From assembly GCF_028621715.1 (NCBI RefSeq), contig NZ_CP117466.1:2802501-2866500 (forward strand): a stretch of 64,000 nucleotides of DNA, read 5' to 3'. The stretch comes from Paracoccus marcusii. GTDB taxonomy: Bacteria > Pseudomonadota > Alphaproteobacteria > Rhodobacterales > Rhodobacteraceae. Below, in pieces: positions 24,287-33,608 of the stretch. A program made the position numbers and the translations under genes. The notes beneath the pieces are model-generated. The model made no database searches and was not told where the DNA came from. It worked only from the letters and a program-made list of their open reading frames with translations. Position 1 is the stretch's first letter; each line of letters starts with the position of its first letter.

Positions 24287-24849
24287 GCAAGGGCCTCCTT
24301 CAGATAGGTCATGATGGTGTTCAGCGCCACATCGGCATCGGTCGGACCGGGGGTCAGGACCGCGCGCAGATAGACGCCGTCGATCAGCGCACCCAATGTC
24401 TCGGCGGTGCGCTCGGGGTGGTCGGTCAGGCCGCGCAGCGCCACGATCAGGTTCGAATGCAGCCGGCGGTGATAGACCCGCAACAGGCGCGCGGCCTCGG
24501 GAGAGTTCAGCGCAAGTGCATAAAAATTGAGCCACGCACTGACCGTCTCCCGCTGAAAGTTCTGGGGCGCAAAGCTGGCGTGGATGATCGCATCCAACCG
24601 CCCCCGCGCACCCCGCCCCGGCAGGCGGTCATGGACCGATTGCCCATAACTGCGCAGGATATACCGCATCGCCGCCAGGAAGATCTGGTCCTTCGATCCG
24701 AAGTAATGGTGGGCCAGCGCCGGCGACATGCCGGCACGCTTGGCGATCTGCGCGACGGTGACGTCCAGCGACCCCGCGCGCCCCACCTCGAAGATCGCGG
24801 CATTGATCAGCGCTGCTTTTCGGATAGGCTCGGCCCCGAGTTTCGGCAT
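24283..24849 (-). CDS. betI: TetR-family choline-sensing repressor BetI
   Basis: A TetR-type repressor of the betaine genes that is relieved by choline. From the ATG at 24849 it has 188 residues beginning [11 protein letters not shown], the common BetI N-terminus, then a helix-turn-helix at about residues 28-50 ([22 protein letters not shown]). The frame also has an ATG at 24894, which would add 15 residues but has no ribosome site and would leave only 42 bases before choX. A likely operator lies at 24905-24920. Confidence 0.9.
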   Translation of the reverse strand: MPKLGAEPIRKAALINAAIFEVGRAGSLDVTVAQIAKRAGMSPALAHHYFGSKDQIFLAAMRYILRSYGQSVHDRLPGRGARGRLDAIIHASFAPQNFQRETVSAWLNFYALALNSPEAARLLRVYHRRLHSNLIVALRGLTDHPERTAETLGALIDGVYLRAVLTPGPTDADVALNTIMTYLKEALA

Positions 24850-24904
24850 GATTGCACCTGCGGCGGAAGATTTCTGTTGCGTTGCCGTTTCCATGTAACG
24901 TTAA

Positions 24905-24920
24905 TTGACTGAACAATCAA
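24905..24920. promoter_or_regulatory. Probable BetI operator between betI and choX
   Basis: TTGACTG, two bases, CAATCAA: six of seven positions are symmetric. It resembles known BetI sites built on TTGATTG...CAATCAA half-sites. It lies in the divergent betI-choX gap, so one repressor could control both synthesis and uptake genes in response to choline. Confidence 0.65.
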
Positions 24921-24936
24921 GAACAGGGAGCCCATC

Positions 24937-25878
24937 ATGACCCTTTCCCGCATCCTCGCGGTCCTTGCGATGACGCCCGCGCTGGCGCTGCCCGCCGCCG
25001 CGCAGGAGCCCGACAGCTGCCGAGAGGTGGTGTTTTCCGATGTGGGCTGGTCCGACATCACCGCGACCACGGCCATCGCGTCGACGGTCCTGCAGGCCCT
25101 GGGATACGAGACCGAGACACGCATCCTCTCGGTCCCGGTGACCTATACGGCGCTGTCCACGGACGACGTGGACGTGTTCCTGGGCAACTGGATGCCCACG
25201 ATGGAGGCCGACATCGCCCCCTATCGCGACGCGGGCACGGTCGACACGGTGCGCACCAACCTGACCGGCGCGAAATACACGCTGGCCACAAACAAGGCCG
25301 GTGCCGACTTGGGGATCGCCGATTTCGCGGACATCGCCGCGCAGAGCGAGGCGCTGGACGGCAAGATCTATGGCATCGAGCCGGGCAACGACGGCAACCG
25401 CCTGCTGCTTGAGATGGTGGCGATGGACAAGTTCGACCTGGGCACCTTCGAGGTCGTCGAATCCAGCGAACAGGGCATGCTGGCCCAGGTCCAGCGCGCG
25501 ACCAACAGCGATCAGCCGGTGATTTTCCTGGGATGGGAGCCCCACCCCATGAACGCCCAGTTCGAGATGACCTATCTGACCGGCGGCGATGAGATCTTCG
25601 GCCCCGATCTTGGCGGCGCCGAGGTTCGCACCAACACCCGCGCCGGCTATGTCGCGGAATGCCCCAACGTGGGCAAGTTCCTGACCAACCTGGAGTTCAC
25701 CCTGACCATGGAGAACGAGGTCATGGGCGCGATCCTGAACGACGGTCAGGATCCGATGGACGCCGCCCGCGACTGGCTGGCGGCCAACCCGGACGCGGCC
25801 ACCCCCTGGCTGGCCGACGTTACCACCGCCGACGGCAACGACCCCCAGACCGCGCTGACCGAGGCGCTGGCGCAATGA
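24937..25878 (+). CDS. choX: Choline ABC transporter, periplasmic binding protein
   Basis: A 313-residue solute-binding protein with a signal peptide ending at AAA/Q near residue 22. Motifs such as VFSDVGWSDITATTAIAS and LGNWMPTM are typical of ChoX/ProX-type proteins, whose aromatic residues cage the trimethylammonium group. The next genes are the matching permease and ATPase. It is divergent from betI, which makes choline its likely ligand. AGGGAG precedes the ATG. Confidence 0.93.
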   Translation: MTLSRILAVLAMTPALALPAAAQEPDSCREVVFSDVGWSDITATTAIASTVLQALGYETETRILSVPVTYTALSTDDVDVFLGNWMPTMEADIAPYRDAGTVDTVRTNLTGAKYTLATNKAGADLGIADFADIAAQSEALDGKIYGIEPGNDGNRLLLEMVAMDKFDLGTFEVVESSEQGMLAQVQRATNSDQPVIFLGWEPHPMNAQFEMTYLTGGDEIFGPDLGGAEVRTNTRAGYVAECPNVGKFLTNLEFTLTMENEVMGAILNDGQDPMDAARDWLAANPDAATPWLADVTTADGNDPQTALTEALAQ

Positions 25879-25933
25879 CCCCCCGCCCCGGCGCTGTGCC
25901 GCCGGGGCCCCCAACGTCATAGAGGGTGCAGGC

Positions 25934-26782
25934 ATGGAACAGCTGACCGATTGGGTCACCGACACCAAGATCCCCGTGGGACGGACCGCAAAGACGGTCT
26001 TTGACTGGCTGAACGCCAATGCGGCCGGGCTGTTCGATGCGATCTCGACCGGGATGGAGGCGCTGATCGACGCCATCCTGACGGGGCTGGAGGCGCCGAA
26101 CCCGTTCCTGTTCATCGCGCTGGCCGTGGCGCTGACCTGCGCGCTGCAACGTCGGTTGGGCACCTGCCTGCTGGTGATGTTCGGGCTGCTGTTCGTGCTG
26201 AACCAGGGCTACTGGTCCGAGATGCTGCAGTCGCTGACGCTGGTCCTGTCGGCCTGCATCGTCTGCATGGCCGTGGGCGTGCCCATCGGCATCGCCTGCG
26301 CGCACCGGCCGCGGCTTTATGCCTGGATGCGCCCGGTCCTGGACCTGATGCAGACGCTGCCGACCTTCGTCTATCTGATCCCGGCGATCGTGTTCTTCGG
26401 CATCGGCATGGTGCCGGGCCTGCTGGCCACCGTGATCTTCGTGCTGCCCGCGCCGATCAGGCTGACGCAGCTGGGCATCGCCTCGACCCCGCCTGCTCTG
26501 GTCGAGGCCGCGACCGCGTTCGGCGCCACCCCCCGCCAGCTGCTGTGGAAGGTGGAACTGCCAAGCGCCCTGCCCCAGATCATGGCCGGGCTGAACCAGA
26601 CCATCATGCTGTCGCTGTCGATGGTCGTCATCGCCGCGCTGGTCGGCGCATCGGGGCTGGGCGTGCCTGTCGTGCGGGCGCTGAACAGCGTCAACACCGC
26701 ACTGGGCTTCGAATCGGGCATGGTGATCGTCGTCGTCGCCATCCTGCTGGACCGGATGCTGCGCATGGAGGGCCGCAAATGA
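25934..26782 (+). CDS. choW: Choline ABC transporter, permease
   Basis: A 282-residue inner-membrane permease of the ProW/ChoW type. It has several hydrophobic segments (for example about 55-75, 80-100, 130-165 and 180-200) and the EAA-loop-like motif EAATAFGATPRQLLWKVELPSALPQIMAGLNQ near residue 190-225. It lies 55 bases after choX and overlaps choV by four bases (ATGA), so the three genes form one operon. Confidence 0.93.
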   Translation: MEQLTDWVTDTKIPVGRTAKTVFDWLNANAAGLFDAISTGMEALIDAILTGLEAPNPFLFIALAVALTCALQRRLGTCLLVMFGLLFVLNQGYWSEMLQSLTLVLSACIVCMAVGVPIGIACAHRPRLYAWMRPVLDLMQTLPTFVYLIPAIVFFGIGMVPGLLATVIFVLPAPIRLTQLGIASTPPALVEAATAFGATPRQLLWKVELPSALPQIMAGLNQTIMLSLSMVVIAALVGASGLGVPVVRALNSVNTALGFESGMVIVVVAILLDRMLRMEGRK

Positions 26783-27783
26783 ACGCCGTCGAATTCGACC
26801 GGGTCTGCATCGTCTTCGGCGACCACCCCGACCGCGCCCTGCCCCTGATGGACGAGGGTCTGGACCGCGGCCCCATCAAGACCGAAACCGGGCAGGTGCT
26901 GGGCGTCCACGATTGCAGCCTGTCGGTGGCCGATGGAGAGATCCTGGTCCTGATGGGCCTGTCGGGGTCGGGCAAGTCCACGCTGCTGCGGGCGGTGAAC
27001 GCGTTGAACCCCGTCTGCCGTGGCGAGGTCCGCATCAAGCGCGGCGGTCAGATGGTCAGCGTGACCGCAGCCGGCAGCCGGGCGCTGCGCGACATCCGCC
27101 TGCGCGACGTGGCAATGGTGTTCCAGGCCTTCGGCCTGCTGCCATGGCGCACGGTTCGCGACAATGTCGGCCTTGGGCTGGAACTGGCGGGCATGTCGCA
27201 GGCCGAACGTCGCAGCAAGATAGAGGGCCATCTGGCGACCGTGGGCCTGTCGGAATGGGCCGACCGCAAGGTCGGAGAGCTGTCCGGCGGCATGCAGCAG
27301 CGCGTCGGCCTGGCCCGCGCCTTTGCGACCGAGGCGCCGATCCTGCTGATGGACGAACCGTTCAGCGCGCTGGACCCGCTGATCCGCGCCCGCCTGCAGG
27401 ACGAACTGCTCGAGCTGCAGGCCAAGACCGGGCGGACCATCATCTTCGTCAGCCATGACCTGGACGAGGCCTTCAAGCTGGGCAACCGCATCGCGTTGAT
27501 GGAGGGCGGACGCATCGTGCAGATCGGAACGGCCAGAGAGATCATCGCCAATCCGATCAACGATTATGTCGCCGATTTCGTGGCGCACATGAACCCGCTT
27601 GGCGTGCTGACAGCCGAGGACGTTGCCGAACCCGGCACCGCCGAGGGAGAGCCTGTGCCCCGCGACATGCCGGTGCGCGCGGTCATGGGCCTCTTGGCGG
27701 ATCGCACGGCCCTGCCCGTTCAGGGCGGCGGGCGCATCACGCAGGCCGCGGTCCTGGCGCGCCTGATCGACCCGCGGGGCTAG
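26779..27783 (+). CDS. choV: Choline ABC transporter, ATP-binding protein
   Basis: A 334-residue ATPase that powers ChoXW. Walker A is GLSGSGKST, the ABC signature is LSGGMQQR, Walker B is ILLMDEPFSALDP and the switch His is in VSHDLDEA. The long N-terminal part before the ATPase core and the C-terminal region match ProV/ChoV. The start at 26779 overlaps the choW stop. Its stop codon overlaps the stop of the convergent exporter gene (27780-27783). Confidence 0.95.
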   Translation: MNAVEFDRVCIVFGDHPDRALPLMDEGLDRGPIKTETGQVLGVHDCSLSVADGEILVLMGLSGSGKSTLLRAVNALNPVCRGEVRIKRGGQMVSVTAAGSRALRDIRLRDVAMVFQAFGLLPWRTVRDNVGLGLELAGMSQAERRSKIEGHLATVGLSEWADRKVGELSGGMQQRVGLARAFATEAPILLMDEPFSALDPLIRARLQDELLELQAKTGRTIIFVSHDLDEAFKLGNRIALMEGGRIVQIGTAREIIANPINDYVADFVAHMNPLGVLTAEDVAEPGTAEGEPVPRDMPVRAVMGLLADRTALPVQGGGRITQAAVLARLIDPRG

Positions 27784-28649
27784 CTGTTCTGCAGGTCGCG
27801 GTGGTACCGGACCAGCAGCGCCAGCCCCAGGGCGAACAGACCCAGCCCAAGCCCGAAGACATAGGTATAGCTGACGTATTCGCCGGCATATTGCGGATAG
27901 AACGACCGCCGCATCTGTCCGATGACATGGATCAGCGGGTTCCACCACAGCCAGTCCTGATAGGGCTGAGGCACATCGTCGAACATGAAGAAGATGCACG
28001 AGAGCAGAAAGAACGGCTTCATGAAGATTGCCCACAGGGGCTGCCACCAACTGACCGCCTCGAACAGGAAGCAGTTCATGACGCCAATGGCGGCACCTGT
28101 CAGGATCATCATCGCCAGGCCGATCGCGATCAGGTCCATCTGCGGGTCGGTCCGGGTTTCCGACGTCATCATGATCGCGGTGAAGATCACTGTGGCCACC
28201 ATAACCTGGGTGATCGCATTGAAGGCGATCCGTGCCAGCAACGCGTCCATGAAGGTCACCGCCGGATAGCTGAGAAGCGCCATCGAATAGCGCACAGAGG
28301 ACGCGACCTTGTTCGAGATGTCCATGTATCCAAGGAACGGCACCATCCCGGTGGCATAGAACATCGCAAAGCTTGTCCCGATCGGCGGCAGCGCGAAGGT
28401 GACTGAGAAGATCAGTGTCAGCAGCATGATCCCGCCCGCAGGTTCCGCGACCGCCCAGAAATACCCCCCCGAGGCGCGGCCGTTGCTGGTCTGGACCTCG
28501 CGCAGGATCAGCGCCGTGATGGCGCGCAGGCTGGCGAAGCTGCGGTGCTTTCGCACCTCCTTGAGGACGCGCGGGCCCTGCGCGGCGGTCTTGCGCTGCG
28601 GCAGGGGGGCGGCGGGCGGGCCGTGTCGGGGCGTGGTGGACTGGGACAT
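27780..28649 (-). CDS. ABC-2 type permease for surface polysaccharide export (KpsM/Wzm type)
   Basis: A 289-residue integral membrane protein with about six hydrophobic segments after a 55-residue polar N-terminus. The motif REVQTSNGRASGGYFWAVAEP and the C-terminal NPLIHVIGQMRRSFYP are typical of capsule and polysaccharide ABC-2 permeases, which move lipid-linked glycans across the inner membrane. I chose the ATG at 28649; the frame runs upstream to 28883 without support. It is divergent from the KpsE-like gene and its ATPase, 131 bases away, and all three probably form one exporter. Confidence 0.88.
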   Translation of the reverse strand: MSQSTTPRHGPPAAPLPQRKTAAQGPRVLKEVRKHRSFASLRAITALILREVQTSNGRASGGYFWAVAEPAGGIMLLTLIFSVTFALPPIGTSFAMFYATGMVPFLGYMDISNKVASSVRYSMALLSYPAVTFMDALLARIAFNAITQVMVATVIFTAIMMTSETRTDPQMDLIAIGLAMMILTGAAIGVMNCFLFEAVSWWQPLWAIFMKPFFLLSCIFFMFDDVPQPYQDWLWWNPLIHVIGQMRRSFYPQYAGEYVSYTYVFGLGLGLFALGLALLVRYHRDLQNS

Positions 28650-28780
28650 GCGGATCACGGATGGCGCCGGGGGCGCGTTTGCGCTGCTCACGATCCTGGC
28701 AACGGATCGGTGCTGGAACTGTTCTGCGCGCTTATGTATGACGGCGCCAGCAAGATCAACAAGGCAGGCGGGGTAAGCGC

Positions 28781-30196
28781 ATGTCCGCCCAGGATTCCAA
28801 CTCCGGTCCCCACAGGAACACGCCCCCCGGTGCCACCGCACCGCAGGAAGGCCCCCAGGGCCCCGCACAGGGCCAAGGGGCAACCCAGGGTCAGGCAGGA
28901 CAGGGTCAACCGCTGCGGCCCCAAGGACCGGGCGCAGGTCAGCCCCGTGCGCAGGGCCAGCAGGGTGGAAAGATGGTCCATCGCCCCGGTCAGGGCGCAG
29001 GCCAGCAGGTGATCCGCCCCGGCCAGCACAATCCGCAGATGCAGGCCCGCATCCAGGCCGCGATGCAGCAGCCCGTTCTGCCCCCGGCCGGTCCGGCGCG
29101 CCTGCATCGGCGCCATTACGGCATGGCCATCAGCTTTGTCCTGATGGTGATCATTCCTGTCCTCCTCAGCGCCGTGTACATCTATACGCGCGCATCGGAC
29201 CAGTACGCGTCCTATGTCGGCTTCTCGGTCCGCAGCGAATCCGCGCCCAGCCCGGCGGACGTTCTGGGTGGGCTGGGGTCTCTGGTGGGGGTCACGTCCA
29301 GTTCGACCAGCGACACCGACATCCTCTACAAGTTCATCCAGAGCCGTGACCTGGTCGAACGGGTCAATGCCCGCATCGACCTGCGCGAGGTCTGGTCCAA
29401 GGCCCCGGGCGATCCGATCTTCGGTTTCAACGGCGGGCCGTCGCTGGAGGACCTGGTCGAGGAATGGGAGCGGAAGGTCCGCATCCATTACGATTCCGGG
29501 ATGATCGACCTGCGCATCCTGGCCTTCGATCCTGTCGATGCCCAGACCATCGCCAACGCGATCCTGGAAGAGGGCGGCATCCTGATCAACCGCCTGAACG
29601 ACATCGCCCGCGAGGATGCCCTGCGCTATGCCCGCGACGAGCTGGATCGGGCGCAGGATCGCCTGCGCGAGGCCCGCCAGGAGGTGACCGAGTTCCGCAA
29701 TCGCTATCAGCTGGTGGACCCGGTGGCCGACGTGCAGGGTCAGATCGGCGTCGTCACATCGCTGCAGCAGCAACTGGCCGAACAGCTGGTCGGCCTGGGC
29801 CTGCTGCAGGCGAACGCGCAGCCCGAGGACCCGCGGATCGGCCAGGCCGAACTGCGCATTCAGGTCATCCGCGACCAGATCGAGGCCGAGCGCCAGAAGT
29901 TCGGGTCGACCGGCGGCGAGGAGGCCCTGTCCGATGTCGTCGGCCAGTTCGAGATCCTGACCGTCGACCGGCAGTTCGCCGAGGCCACCTATACCGCGGC
30001 CCTTGCCGGCTTCGAGACCGCGCGGGCCGAGGCCGTGCGCCAGTCGCGCTATCTGGCACCGTACATCCGCCCGACGCTTGCACAGGAGGCCGAGTTCCCC
30101 GAACGCGCCAAGCTGCTGCTGATGATCGCAGGGTTCCTGACGGTGCTGTGGGTGATCGGCAGCCTGATCTTCTACAGCCTGCGCGACCGGCGATGA
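28781..30196 (+). CDS. KpsE/PCP-type capsule export protein with Gln/Gly/Pro-rich N-terminus
   Basis: A 471-residue polysaccharide co-polymerase/export protein that links the inner-membrane transporter to the outer membrane. Two membrane segments lie at about 113-136 and 443-466, with a large periplasmic part between them that includes a coiled-coil (about 275-385). Residues 1-105 are low complexity, dominated by Gln, Gly and Pro, and are predicted to be cytoplasmic and disordered. It overlaps the ATPase gene by four bases (ATGA). No Wza/KpsD outer-membrane gene lies nearby. Confidence 0.88.
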   Translation: MSAQDSNSGPHRNTPPGATAPQEGPQGPAQGQGATQGQAGQGQPLRPQGPGAGQPRAQGQQGGKMVHRPGQGAGQQVIRPGQHNPQMQARIQAAMQQPVLPPAGPARLHRRHYGMAISFVLMVIIPVLLSAVYIYTRASDQYASYVGFSVRSESAPSPADVLGGLGSLVGVTSSSTSDTDILYKFIQSRDLVERVNARIDLREVWSKAPGDPIFGFNGGPSLEDLVEEWERKVRIHYDSGMIDLRILAFDPVDAQTIANAILEEGGILINRLNDIAREDALRYARDELDRAQDRLREARQEVTEFRNRYQLVDPVADVQGQIGVVTSLQQQLAEQLVGLGLLQANAQPEDPRIGQAELRIQVIRDQIEAERQKFGSTGGEEALSDVVGQFEILTVDRQFAEATYTAALAGFETARAEAVRQSRYLAPYIRPTLAQEAEFPERAKLLLMIAGFLTVLWVIGSLIFYSLRDRR

Positions 30197-30861
30197 TCTA
30201 TCTGCAGAACCTCTGCAAGACCTACACGCTGAACGGCAAGCACAAGGTGGTGGCCGACGACATCACCGCGATCTTTCCGTCCGGTGTGTCGGTCGCGCTG
30301 CTGGGGCGCAACGGCGCGGGCAAGTCGTCGCTGCTGCGGATGATCTCGGGGGCCATGCTGCCGTCGTCGGGCAAGGTGCTGTCCACGGGGACGATCAGCT
30401 GGCCGGTGGGCTTTGCCGGTTCGTTCAGCGGAGAGCTGACGGGAGAGCAGAACTGCCGCTTTGTCGCGCGCATCTATGGCGTGGACACCGAGGAGCTGCT
30501 GTACTTCGTCCAGGATTTCGCCGAACTGGGCGATCACTTCAAGCTGCCGATCCGCACCTATTCCTCGGGGATGCGGTCCCGCCTGGCCTTCGGCCTGTCG
30601 ATGGCGGTTCCCTTCGACACCTACCTGGTGGACGAGGTCTCGGCCGTGGGCGACGCGGCCTTCCGCACCAAGTCAAACCGCGTGTTCAACGAACGCATGT
30701 CGAATGCCGGGGCTATCGTGGTCGCGCATTCGATGGGAATGCTGCGCGAGACCTGCCACGCAGGGGCGGTTCTGGAACAGGGCAAGCTGACCTTCTATCC
30801 CGACCTGGAAGACGCCATCGCGGCGCATATGGTCAACATGCAGCAGGCCCAGACAGGCTGA
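30193..30861 (+). CDS. ABC ATPase for polysaccharide export (KpsT/Wzt type)
   Basis: A 222-residue ATPase that drives the ABC-2 permease. Walker A is GRNGAGKSS, the signature is YSSGMRSRL (the S-S-G-M variant seen in KpsT), Walker B is FDTYLVDEVSAVGD, and the switch His is in VVAHSMGML. It lacks the extra C-terminal carbohydrate-binding domain found in some Wzt proteins, so export probably does not require a modified glycan end. The ATG at 30193 overlaps the previous stop. Confidence 0.92.
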   Translation: MIYLQNLCKTYTLNGKHKVVADDITAIFPSGVSVALLGRNGAGKSSLLRMISGAMLPSSGKVLSTGTISWPVGFAGSFSGELTGEQNCRFVARIYGVDTEELLYFVQDFAELGDHFKLPIRTYSSGMRSRLAFGLSMAVPFDTYLVDEVSAVGDAAFRTKSNRVFNERMSNAGAIVVAHSMGMLRETCHAGAVLEQGKLTFYPDLEDAIAAHMVNMQQAQTG

Positions 30862-30974
30862 TTGCCGCCGGTTTCATGACAGCCGGATGACGCAACCCCT
30901 GCGGGGGTGGCGCTTGCATGCACGCATGGATATTGATTTGAATGAATTCAGCGCATCATTCGGCAAGGCATATC

Positions 30975-32150
30975 ATGAAGATCATCGTTCTGGGCGGAGA
31001 CGGTTTCTGCGGCTGGCCCACGGCCCTGCACCTGTCCGCCCGCGGTCACGACGTCGTGATCGTCGACAACCTCTCGCGTCGCAAGATCGATGTCGAGTTG
31101 GAGGTCGCCTCCCTGACGCCGATCCGCCCCCTGGGCGAGCGCGTCCGTGCCTGGGCCGAGGTGACCGGCAACCACATCCGGACCGAGGATCTGACCGTCG
31201 GTCAGGATTACGACCGGCTGCTGGCGCTGTTGGAGCGTGAACGGCCCGACGCGATCGTGCATTTCGCCGAACAGCGTGCGGCGCCCTATTCCATGAAATC
31301 GGCCCGCCACAAGCGGTACACCGTGAACAACAACCTGAACGCGACGCATGACGTGCTGGCCGCGATCGTCGAATCGGGTCAGGACATCCATCTGGTGCAC
31401 CTGGGCACGATGGGCGTCTATGGCTACGGCACCGCCGGCATGAAGATCCCCGAAGGCTATCTGGACGTGACCGTGCAGACCGCACAGGGACCCCATGACC
31501 AGCAGATCCTGTACCCGGCCAATCCGGGCAGCATCTATCACATGACCAAGACCCAGGATGCGCTGTTCTTCTTCTACTACAACAAGAACGACGGCCTGCG
31601 GATCACCGACCTGCATCAGGGCATCGTCTGGGGCACGCAGACGGCCGAAACGCAGATGGACGAACGGTTGATCAACCGGTTCGATTACGATGGAGACTAT
31701 GGCACGGTGCTGAACCGGTTCCTGATGCAGGCGGCCATCGGCTATCCGATGACCGTGCACGGAACGGGCGGCCAGACGCGCGCCTTCATCCACATTCAGG
31801 ACACGTGCCGCTGCATCGAACTGGCCATCGCGAACCCGCCCAAACGCGGCGACCGGGTACAGATCCTGAACCAGATGACCGAGACGCACCGCGTTCGCGA
31901 CCTGGCGCGGATGATCTCGGACCGCACGGGGACCGAGGTCGCGTTCCAGAAGAACCCCCGCAACGAGGCTGACGAGAACGACCTGCATGTCGTCAACGAC
32001 AGCTTTCTGGGGCTGGGCCTGCAGCCGATCACCCTGGCCGAGGGTCTGCTGTCAGAGGTCCGTGACATCGCCCGCAAATACTCCGACCGCTGCGACCGCG
32101 ACAAGATCCCCTGCGTATCTCAGTGGCGCGCGGCGCAGGCGGCAGAATAG
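30975..32150 (+). CDS. sqdB: UDP-sulfoquinovose synthase (SQD1/SqdB) homologue
   Basis: A 391-residue extended short-chain dehydrogenase. It begins with the NAD-binding motif [13 protein letters not shown] and has the long conserved stretch [22 protein letters not shown] plus [12 protein letters not shown], hallmarks of SQD1, which makes UDP-sulfoquinovose from UDP-glucose and sulfite. The catalytic Tyr-X3-Lys is in YHMTK. An upstream ATG at 30942 adds 11 residues and is less likely. No sulfolipid glycosyltransferase (SqdD/SqdX) follows. It sits directly after polysaccharide export genes, so sulfoquinovose could go to sulfolipid or to a surface glycan. Confidence 0.88.
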   Translation: MKIIVLGGDGFCGWPTALHLSARGHDVVIVDNLSRRKIDVELEVASLTPIRPLGERVRAWAEVTGNHIRTEDLTVGQDYDRLLALLERERPDAIVHFAEQRAAPYSMKSARHKRYTVNNNLNATHDVLAAIVESGQDIHLVHLGTMGVYGYGTAGMKIPEGYLDVTVQTAQGPHDQQILYPANPGSIYHMTKTQDALFFFYYNKNDGLRITDLHQGIVWGTQTAETQMDERLINRFDYDGDYGTVLNRFLMQAAIGYPMTVHGTGGQTRAFIHIQDTCRCIELAIANPPKRGDRVQILNQMTETHRVRDLARMISDRTGTEVAFQKNPRNEADENDLHVVNDSFLGLGLQPITLAEGLLSEVRDIARKYSDRCDRDKIPCVSQWRAAQAAE

Positions 32151-32154
32151 GCGA

Positions 32155-32180
32155 CAGGGGGGCGGACGGTCCGCCCCCTG
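32155..32180. terminator. Hairpin between convergent sqdB and hydrolase genes
   Basis: CAGGGGGGCGGA can pair with TCCGCCCCCTG with one bulged G. It lies between the two stop codons but has no T-run on either side, so termination here is only likely, not clear. Confidence 0.45.
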
Positions 32181-32187
32181 CCCCCGA

Positions 32188-33003
32188 TCAGGCCAGAAAC
32201 GCCTTGAGGTCGTCCAGCAGCCGCTCGCCATGCGTGGCGGCCAGTCCGTGCGGGGCGTTGTCGTATTCGATCAGTTTTGCGCTCGGGACCATCTTGGCCA
32301 TCCGGTGCGCGGTGGCGGCGATGGGCACGATCTTGTCTGCCGTGCCATGCACGACCAGCGTGGGCAGGTTGATCTGCGCCACGTCCGCGGTGAAATCGGT
32401 CATCCCAAACGCTGTCACGCATTCGATCGTGGCGCGGGGACTGGCCATCATCGCCATGCCCTGCGTCCAGTCCAGAACGGCCTGACTGACGCCGCCCAGA
32501 AGGCCCTGGCCATAGAACTGCTTGGCGAAATCCTGCAGGAAGGCCGGACGGTCCTTGCGCAGCCCGTCGCGCATCCCTTCGAACAGGTCGGCGGGGGCAC
32601 CGTCGGGATTGGCGTCGGATTTCAGCAGCCCCGGCGCGACAGACGAGATGAACCCTAACCAGCTGGCCCCCTTTGCGCCGTGGCGCGAGACATAGCGGGC
32701 GACCTCTCCGCCGCCCATGGAAAATCCGATGATGGCCGCGTCGGTCAGTTCCAGTTCGTCGATCACCGCGGCCAGATCGTCCGACAGCGTGTCGTAATCA
32801 TAGCCGTTCCAAGGCTGTTCGGACCGGCCGAATCCGCGGCGGTCATAGCTGACGACGCGATAGCCCGCCTCGGCCAGGCCCAGGGCCTGCGTCTCCCAGC
32901 TGTCTGCGGTCAGCGGCCAGCCATGAATCAGGACGACCGGGCGGCCCTGCCCCCAGTCCTTGACGTAAAGCTGCGTGCCATCTTTCGCGGAAATCATCGG
33001 CAT
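32188..33003 (-). CDS. Alpha/beta hydrolase, non-haem chloroperoxidase-like
   Basis: A 271-residue alpha/beta-hydrolase. The oxyanion motif HGWPL is at about 27-31, the nucleophile Ser95 is in GFSMGG, and the acid and base are Asp223 (HGTADKIVP) and His252 (NAPHGL). The sequence is closest to the cofactor-free haloperoxidase/esterase group. The natural substrate is probably an ester and the haloperoxidase activity a side reaction, which is family knowledge. No functional partner is adjacent. Confidence 0.88.
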   Translation of the reverse strand: MPMISAKDGTQLYVKDWGQGRPVVLIHGWPLTADSWETQALGLAEAGYRVVSYDRRGFGRSEQPWNGYDYDTLSDDLAAVIDELELTDAAIIGFSMGGGEVARYVSRHGAKGASWLGFISSVAPGLLKSDANPDGAPADLFEGMRDGLRKDRPAFLQDFAKQFYGQGLLGGVSQAVLDWTQGMAMMASPRATIECVTAFGMTDFTADVAQINLPTLVVHGTADKIVPIAATAHRMAKMVPSAKLIEYDNAPHGLAATHGERLLDDLKAFLA

Positions 33004-33089
33004 GGTGCGTTCCTTGATTGCTGTTTCGCCCAGGGAACGCGTCGGGGCCGCGGCAGGTTCGCCCGGTCCCGATCACTGTTCTGTCGGTG

Positions 33090-33473
33090 CTACTGCACTC
33101 GCACCCAGGTCTGGCTGCTGCACAGCAGGCCACCGGCGATGCAGCCCGACAGGCTCATCCGGTCGCCCGCGACCGAGGCCTTGCCGGCATAGATCTTGTC
33201 GTTGGACGGCCGCCAGACGCGACCCGCATAGTTGCCACCGCCCTGGGGTGCCATGTCGATGACGATCTGGCGGCCCAGGTTGGGCGACTGGTATTCGGCC
33301 GTGTCGCGATAGGTCCGGGTGATCGTGCCGCAGAATGCGCCGCCGCAGGGCGAGACGGTGACATGGGCGAACGCGCCCTCGTCGGGTTGGGTCTGCCAGA
33401 CCCCTTCGATCGGGTCGGCGCTGGCCGCCCCTGCAGCCAGCGCGAACGTGGCGGCCAGAATGATGTGACGCAT
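33090..33473 (-). CDS. DUF2147-family secreted protein
   Basis: A 127-residue protein with a signal peptide ending at ASA/D near residue 19. The mature part has the family pattern [23 protein letters not shown] and a C-terminal Cys pair ([18 protein letters not shown]), fitting DUF2147, a small periplasmic beta-rich family of unknown function. The frame continues upstream through hisA, but the signal peptide fixes the start at 33473. It is antisense to and separate from the his genes. Confidence 0.85.
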   Translation of the reverse strand: MRHIILAATFALAAGAASADPIEGVWQTQPDEGAFAHVTVSPCGGAFCGTITRTYRDTAEYQSPNLGRQIVIDMAPQGGGNYAGRVWRPSNDKIYAGKASVAGDRMSLSGCIAGGLLCSSQTWVRVQ

Positions 33474-33608
33474 GGGTCCCTCCTCCTCAGGGTGCGACCA
33501 GATTGCGCGGGCTGCCCCCGTCCGGGCAAGCATGACGTCAGGTCCCTTGCCGTTCCCGCCCGCCCCGTGGCAAAGGGGGCGCAACCCTTGAGACCGGAGC
33601 GTGCCGCC

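Noticed and set aside
28820..29070. Tandem DNA repeat or CRISPR-like array
   Set aside because: The repetitiveness comes from Gln/Gly/Pro codons in the export protein head; there is no regular repeat-spacer unit.
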